From: Phycisphaerae bacterium
Lineage (GTDB): Bacteria; Planctomycetota; Phycisphaerae; Phycisphaerales; UBA1924
Reading direction: 5' to 3'
Length of the DNA: 64,000 nucleotides
Assembly (NCBI GenBank): GCA_016794925.1
Contig: JAEUIW010000004.1
Coordinates: forward strand, 1 to 64,000
Shown here in pieces: positions 59,936 through 64,000 of the stretch; within the stretch, counting starts at the first letter, position 1, and every line of letters begins with the position of its first letter. Both the position numbers and the translations under genes were made by a program. The notes under the pieces were generated by a model. It was not told the DNA's origin and searched no databases. It worked only from the letters and a program-made list of their open reading frames with translations.

Positions 59936-61342
59936 TTACCCGACACCTTCTCTGGGCCGGCTCCCCAGGCTCAGCGCCGCCAGCGTCCACCATAGCGCCG
60001 CGGTCTGCTGGTTCAGCAGCACGCTGTCGAACAGGCTCACCAGCATCAGCCCCACCAGCGCCCACCCCGGCCCGGTGTGCTCGAACGGCGCCCGCGGCCG
60101 CAGGCCACCCCGCGCCAGCTCCAGCGCCAGCAGCAGCAGCAGCACGCCGCCGGGCACGCCCTGCGCGCACAGCGTGTGCAACATCTGGTTGTGCGCGTGC
60201 CGGTGCAGCCTGGGCGGCCGGATGTCCCGATCGGCGGGATCGCCGCCGGCCAAGGCCGCCTCGCGCCGCAGGTCCAATTCCGCCACCCGCTGCTTGCAGT
60301 ACGAGTTGAACCCGCCCACTCCCAGGCCCCGCACCGGGTGCTCCAGCGCCCCGTCCACCGCCCACCGCAGCATGATCACGCGCGCGCCCGTGTCGGTCGA
60401 GAAATCGCCCCGCTCGATCGCCCCCCGCACCTCTCCGACGCCCGCCGCGATCCGCGCCCGCGCTCCCTCGCCCAGCGTCAGCCACGCCACCCCCGCCGTC
60501 GCCACCAGCACCGAGGACACTCCGATCAGCGCTCCCAGGCTTGGCCCCCGCGCGCGCCCGCCGGTCGTCGCGGCCGATTCGCGCGCCCGGCGGAACCGAC
60601 CCACCAGCACCCGCGCCGCGACGAGGAGCACGAGCACCGCCGCCGCGAGCCACGCCCCCCGCGTCCCCGTCGCCGCCAGCCCCGTCCCGGCGACCACCGC
60701 GAGGGCCGTGCTCAAGCGCCGCGCGCGGGGTTGTTCCAGCGATGCCAGCCCCCCCAGGTGCAGCCCCACCACGCCCACCAGCAGCGTCCCGGCGACCGCC
60801 GGGTCCCACCACCCCGAGTTGCGATTCTCCGGGCGCGACCACGTCAGGGACTCGATCTCAAACACCGAGCCGACCAGGTGCAACCCCTGCGAGCACTGCC
60901 CGACCACGAACCCCGCCGCCACCGCCCCGATCAACCACCGCCGTCCATCCAGCACGGGCCAGAGCGTTCCCAGCACCAGCGCCCAGCGGAACTGCCCGAA
61001 GTCCTTCACGCCGTGCGCGCGGTCGGGCGTCCAGATGAACGACAACGCCTGCCACGCCGCGAACGCCAGTGTGAGCCACACCACCGGCTCGCGCACCAGC
61101 GCGAAAAAAACCCGGTGCGACCGCGGCACCCGGACGAGCCACACCACCAGCAACGGGATCGGGGCCCACTCCAGGAAAGTCGTGGGCCATCCCAGAAAGA
61201 AGCAGTAGAACATCGCCGCGCCGAGGTGAATCCGCCACCCGTTGCCGTCTCGCGCGCGCACCTCGCCAAACCGGAGCTCATTCTCCGTTGGGGGAGCGCC
61301 GGGCGTTGCGTCGGTGGGCTTGGTTCGGAACATCGCGGCCAT
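59936..61342 (-). CDS. O-antigen ligase/polymerase-like membrane protein
   Basis: A 468-residue polytopic protein with ten or more hydrophobic segments. The Wzy_C-type loop contains RLHRHAHNQMLHTLCAQGVPG, whose His-x-His-Asn and Gly-x-Pro-Gly pattern is typical of O-antigen ligases and polymerases. Those enzymes transfer or join polyprenyl-linked sugar chains on the outer face of the inner membrane. A preceding loop has RGLGVGGFNSYCKQRV. The start at 61342 is uncertain; 61333 is an alternative. It stands alone between a SnoaL-like gene and a divergent membrane protein gene. Confidence 0.8.
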   Translation of the reverse strand: MAAMFRTKPTDATPGAPPTENELRFGEVRARDGNGWRIHLGAAMFYCFFLGWPTTFLEWAPIPLLVVWLVRVPRSHRVFFALVREPVVWLTLAFAAWQALSFIWTPDRAHGVKDFGQFRWALVLGTLWPVLDGRRWLIGAVAAGFVVGQCSQGLHLVGSVFEIESLTWSRPENRNSGWWDPAVAGTLLVGVVGLHLGGLASLEQPRARRLSTALAVVAGTGLAATGTRGAWLAAAVLVLLVAARVLVGRFRRARESAATTGGRARGPSLGALIGVSSVLVATAGVAWLTLGEGARARIAAGVGEVRGAIERGDFSTDTGARVIMLRWAVDGALEHPVRGLGVGGFNSYCKQRVAELDLRREAALAGGDPADRDIRPPRLHRHAHNQMLHTLCAQGVPGGVLLLLLALELARGGLRPRAPFEHTGPGWALVGLMLVSLFDSVLLNQQTAALWWTLAALSLGSRPREGVG

Positions 61343-61563
61343 CCAAGAGCATCATGGTCCGTATCCGTTATCACTGCAACTTCGGGAACTTCCCGCGCCT
61401 TCGGGCGTCGAACACTTCACGAACCTCATTTCGTCTCGAACGACTCGCGCTTGACATCCGAAGTAGACTGCTGGAGATCCGATCAAGCAACGGGTGCGAG
61501 TGGGGGAGCGGGTGTGGGAGGGAGAGGGGTGCCGGGTCCTTCCGGCTGCCGGGAGATCATCCG

Positions 61564-63342
61564 ATGGGCGAAATCTCACGAGTGCTCGCTTCGGCCGCGC
61601 GTCGGCTGTTCCTGAGCGAGCTGCTTCGGGGTGTGGTGCTGGGCCTGTGCGTGGCGCTCGGCGCGCTGATCGTGCTCCGGGTCTCCCAGCAGATGTTCGG
61701 GTTCGCACTGGAATGGCCCCGCATCGGGTGGTACGCGGCCCTGGGCGCGGCGGCGGCCGGCCTGGCGTGGGCGGCATTCAACTATCCCGCGCGCGCAACC
61801 GTGGCTCGCCGTGTCGATGAGGGCGCCGACCTCCGCGAGGCGCTGAGCACGGCGCTGTGCGTCGCGGATGCTCCCGACGGATGGGCGCGGGCCGTCGTGG
61901 CCTCCGCCTCCGAGCGGGCCCGCACGGTGGACGTCCGCAAGGCGGTTCCCATCCGCGGCCCGCGGTTCTGGCCCGCGCCGCTGGCGCTGGGGCTCTCGTT
62001 CCTCGTCGTCTACCTGGCCTTGCCCTCGTGGGACGTGCTGGGCTGGAAGCAGCAGGCCCAGGCCAGGGTCGAGCAGGCCCAGCAGGTCGAGCTCGCGCGA
62101 CAGCAGGCGGACGAGGCCACCCGGACCATCGAGGAGGCCGCGGCGAAGTTCGACCCCGGTCGCGAGAACCCGGACGCCGCGCCGTCCGAGCCCGCCGCGC
62201 CGCTCAAGACTCCCGAGGAGATCAAGCTCGCGGCGGTGAAGAAACTCACCGACCTCACCGAGCGTCTCGAGCAGGTCCGCACGGGCGAGCAGGGTCGGGC
62301 GCTCGACGAACTCAAGGACATGCTGCGGCAACTCAAGCCCTCCGGCCCGGGCCCGCTCTCGGAGGTCAACCAGAGCCTCGCCAAGGGCGACTTCAGGAAG
62401 GCGTCGGAGGACCTGCAGCAGCTCGCGACCAAGCTCGCCGCGCAAGAGCTCTCGCCCAAGCAGCAGGAGCAGCTCGCCGAGCAGATGAAGAAACTCGCCG
62501 CGCAGCTCGACAAGCTGGCCGAGAACCAGCAGGAGATGGAGCGGAAGCTGGCGGAGTCGGGCCTGGACAAGAAACTGGCCGCGGACCCGGACGCGTTGCG
62601 GAAGGCGCTCGAATCGGCGACCCAGATGAGCCCGGAGCAGAAGCAGCAGCTGATGCAGGCCGCCAAGGCGATGAAGAGCGCCTCGTCCGCCAGCAAGAGC
62701 ATGTCGCAGTGCATGAACGCGATGGCCTCCGGCATGCGCGCGCAGGGCCTCAGCCAGGAGGGCATGGACGGGCTCCAGGGGATGATGGCGCAGCTCAGCA
62801 AGGGCGAGATGATGGCCAGCGACATGGCGTCGCTCGAGGCCACGCTCAACGAGGCCAAGCTCTCCATGGGCAGGCTCACGCAGGGCATGCCCTGCAACTC
62901 CACCGGGCTGGGTCAGTGCGAAGGGGGCCTGGTCGCGAACACCAAGCCCTGGCAGGCGGGGCAGCCCAAGGGCGGCGGCGCGGGGCAGGGCGGGCCCGGC
63001 ACCTCGCGCGGCGGCGGGAACACCGGCACCGCGGAGGACGTGGAGAACTGGGAGAAACGCAAGTTCCACACGCCCACGACGCAGGGCCCCATCATCGGCA
63101 CCATGCTCATCGAGGGGGGAGAGCAGATCAAGGGTGAATCGCAGGCCGCGTTCGCGCAGGCCGTCGCGGCGGCCAGCCAGGCCTCGTCGGACGCCATCGA
63201 GACCAATGTCATCCCGCGTGAGTATCAGGACGCGGTGAAGCACTATTTCGGACGCCTGCAGGCCAAGGCCGGCGCCGGCGCCAAGCCCTCGGGCAAGCCG
63301 CCCGCCGAAAAACCAGCCGCCCCGGCCCCCGCGCCCAAGTGA
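61564..63342 (+). CDS. Large coiled-coil membrane protein (DUF4175-like)
   Basis: A 592-residue protein with three hydrophobic segments (about 20-45, 55-75, 140-160). A long Gln/Glu/Lys/Ala-rich coiled-coil region (about 165-430) follows, with LAEQMKKLAAQLDKLAENQQ, and then Gly-rich and charged stretches up to the C-terminus (Lys/Pro/Ala-rich, 575-592). It resembles DUF4175-type proteins of planctomycetes and proteobacteria, often encoded near MoxR-type clusters. The ATG follows GGGAG at eight bases. It is followed after eight bases by the solute-binding protein gene, so the two may form one operon. The function is unknown. Confidence 0.75.
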   Translation: MGEISRVLASAARRLFLSELLRGVVLGLCVALGALIVLRVSQQMFGFALEWPRIGWYAALGAAAAGLAWAAFNYPARATVARRVDEGADLREALSTALCVADAPDGWARAVVASASERARTVDVRKAVPIRGPRFWPAPLALGLSFLVVYLALPSWDVLGWKQQAQARVEQAQQVELARQQADEATRTIEEAAAKFDPGRENPDAAPSEPAAPLKTPEEIKLAAVKKLTDLTERLEQVRTGEQGRALDELKDMLRQLKPSGPGPLSEVNQSLAKGDFRKASEDLQQLATKLAAQELSPKQQEQLAEQMKKLAAQLDKLAENQQEMERKLAESGLDKKLAADPDALRKALESATQMSPEQKQQLMQAAKAMKSASSASKSMSQCMNAMASGMRAQGLSQEGMDGLQGMMAQLSKGEMMASDMASLEATLNEAKLSMGRLTQGMPCNSTGLGQCEGGLVANTKPWQAGQPKGGGAGQGGPGTSRGGGNTGTAEDVENWEKRKFHTPTTQGPIIGTMLIEGGEQIKGESQAAFAQAVAAASQASSDAIETNVIPREYQDAVKHYFGRLQAKAGAGAKPSGKPPAEKPAAPAPAPK

Positions 63343-63350
63343 ACCTCGGC

Positions 63351-64000
63351 GTGCCCATTGTCACGTCGGGGCTCAGCCGTCGGGAGGCGCTGCGCGTGCT
63401 GGGCGCCGCCGCCGCGTCCGCCGCGCTCCCGGCGTGCGCGCCGAGCGTGTCCCACGCCACGCCGGACGACATCGTTCTGTATTCGTCGGTCGATGGGGAG
63501 ATCATCCGCCCGCTGCTGGACGCGTGGCACGCCCGGCCCGGGAATGGCGAGCGGGTGCGGCTGCTGGGCGACACCGAGGCGACCAAGACCACGGGCCTCA
63601 TGCGCCGCGTGCTGGACGAGCGCCCCGCGCCCCGGGCGGACGTGTGGTGGTCCAACGAGTTGCTCGCGACGGTGCGGCTGGCGCGCGAGGGCGCGCTCCA
63701 GTCCTTCACATGCGCCGGGGCGGAGCGGGACGCCGAGTGGGCGGGGGGCGGGTGGCCGGGCGCGTTCCGTGCCCGCGACGCGACCTGGTACGCCTTCGCG
63801 TGCCGGGCGCGGGCGATCGTGTCCAGTTCCTCACGCCTGCGCGAGACGGAGCGGCCGCGCGTGCTGGGCGACCTCGCCGCGCCGCGCCTGCGGGGCCGGG
63901 TCGGGCTGGCCCGGCCGGCGTTCGGCACCACCCGGGCCCAGATGGCCCTGCTGCTGAGCGTGCACGGCGAGGGCCCGTTCACGCGCTGGCTCGAATCGCT
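63351..64000 (+). CDS. ABC-type iron/solute-binding protein, partial (runs off the window)
   Basis: The frame from GTG at 63351 stays open to the window end, so about 216 residues are visible and the C-terminus is missing. The N-terminus SRREALRVLGAAAASAALPAC combines a twin-Arg-like motif with a lipobox (LPAC), suggesting a Tat- or Sec-exported lipoprotein. The mature part begins DDIVLYSSVDGEIIRPLL, then GDTEATKTTGLMRRVLDE and ADVWWSNE, which is the fold of Fe(III)-binding proteins of the FbpA/FutA type. The next genes, likely the permease and ATPase, would lie beyond the window. Confidence 0.75.
   Translation, partial: MPIVTSGLSRREALRVLGAAAASAALPACAPSVSHATPDDIVLYSSVDGEIIRPLLDAWHARPGNGERVRLLGDTEATKTTGLMRRVLDERPAPRADVWWSNELLATVRLAREGALQSFTCAGAERDAEWAGGGWPGAFRARDATWYAFACRARAIVSSSSRLRETERPRVLGDLAAPRLRGRVGLARPAFGTTRAQMALLLSVHGEGPFTRWLES

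Noticed and set aside
1-64000. tRNA or rRNA genes
   Set aside because: No T-loop with flanking acceptor pairing and no rRNA-like conserved stretches were seen on either strand by eye; a covariance-model scan was not possible here.

Overview
The window is a very GC-rich bacterial chromosome segment (by eye about 70% GC) with dense genes on both strands. Several traits point to a planctomycete of the Phycisphaerae type. Six secreted proteins end in a paired-EF-hand dockerin tag that closes in Gly-Cys or a Cys variant. There is a CPACGFDL-type zinc ribbon of the kind common in planctomycetes, a DUF5117/5118-like metalloprotease, and a sigma/anti-sigma/PDZ operon. No rRNA, tRNA or CRISPR array is visible. 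The assignment is inference, because there is no marker gene in the window.

Region 1 (1-4886) looks like a prophage-derived or domesticated packaging module. A leftward LexA/CI-type repressor faces a rightward operon across a compact divergent promoter with inverted operator-like sites. The operon encodes a double-HTH protein, an ABC-type ATPase, a GNAT acetyltransferase, a terminase large-subunit ATPase and a separate terminase nuclease. No portal, capsid or tail gene follows, and chromosomal genes begin at 4928. This is the most unusual part of the window.

Region 2 (4928-9300) holds a UbiA-family prenyltransferase resembling decaprenyl-phosphate phosphoribosyltransferase and a 988-residue metzincin protease with a good terminator.

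Region 3 (9399-28424) is an exported-protein island. It contains four rightward dockerin-tagged proteins (InlB-type repeats plus Ig-like, tandem 185-residue repeats, a predicted propeller, and an Ig-like protein behind a perfect 10 x 8 bp repeat). It also contains two leftward dockerin-tagged proteins that look like cysteine peptidases (caspase-like and C39-like). Between them lie small membrane proteins, a ferredoxin with a flavoprotein, a HicB-like orphan and several unrecognised proteins.

Region 4 (28803-44421) is mostly housekeeping: miaA, topA, ispD, mutM, lysS, a prolyl oligopeptidase, a lipase-like hydrolase, a YHS protein, a GT39-like membrane glycosyltransferase and an Rrf2 regulator.

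Region 5 (44524-64000) carries a P1B-4 metal ATPase, a MoxR/amidase pair, the PDZ/anti-sigma/ECF-sigma operon, tatC, tadA, a ComEC-like DNA-uptake protein, a pseudopilin, a SnoaL-like protein, an O-antigen-ligase-like protein, a large coiled-coil membrane protein, and the start of an iron-type solute-binding protein cut by the window end.

All functional names come from reading motifs and lengths by eye. No database search was run.
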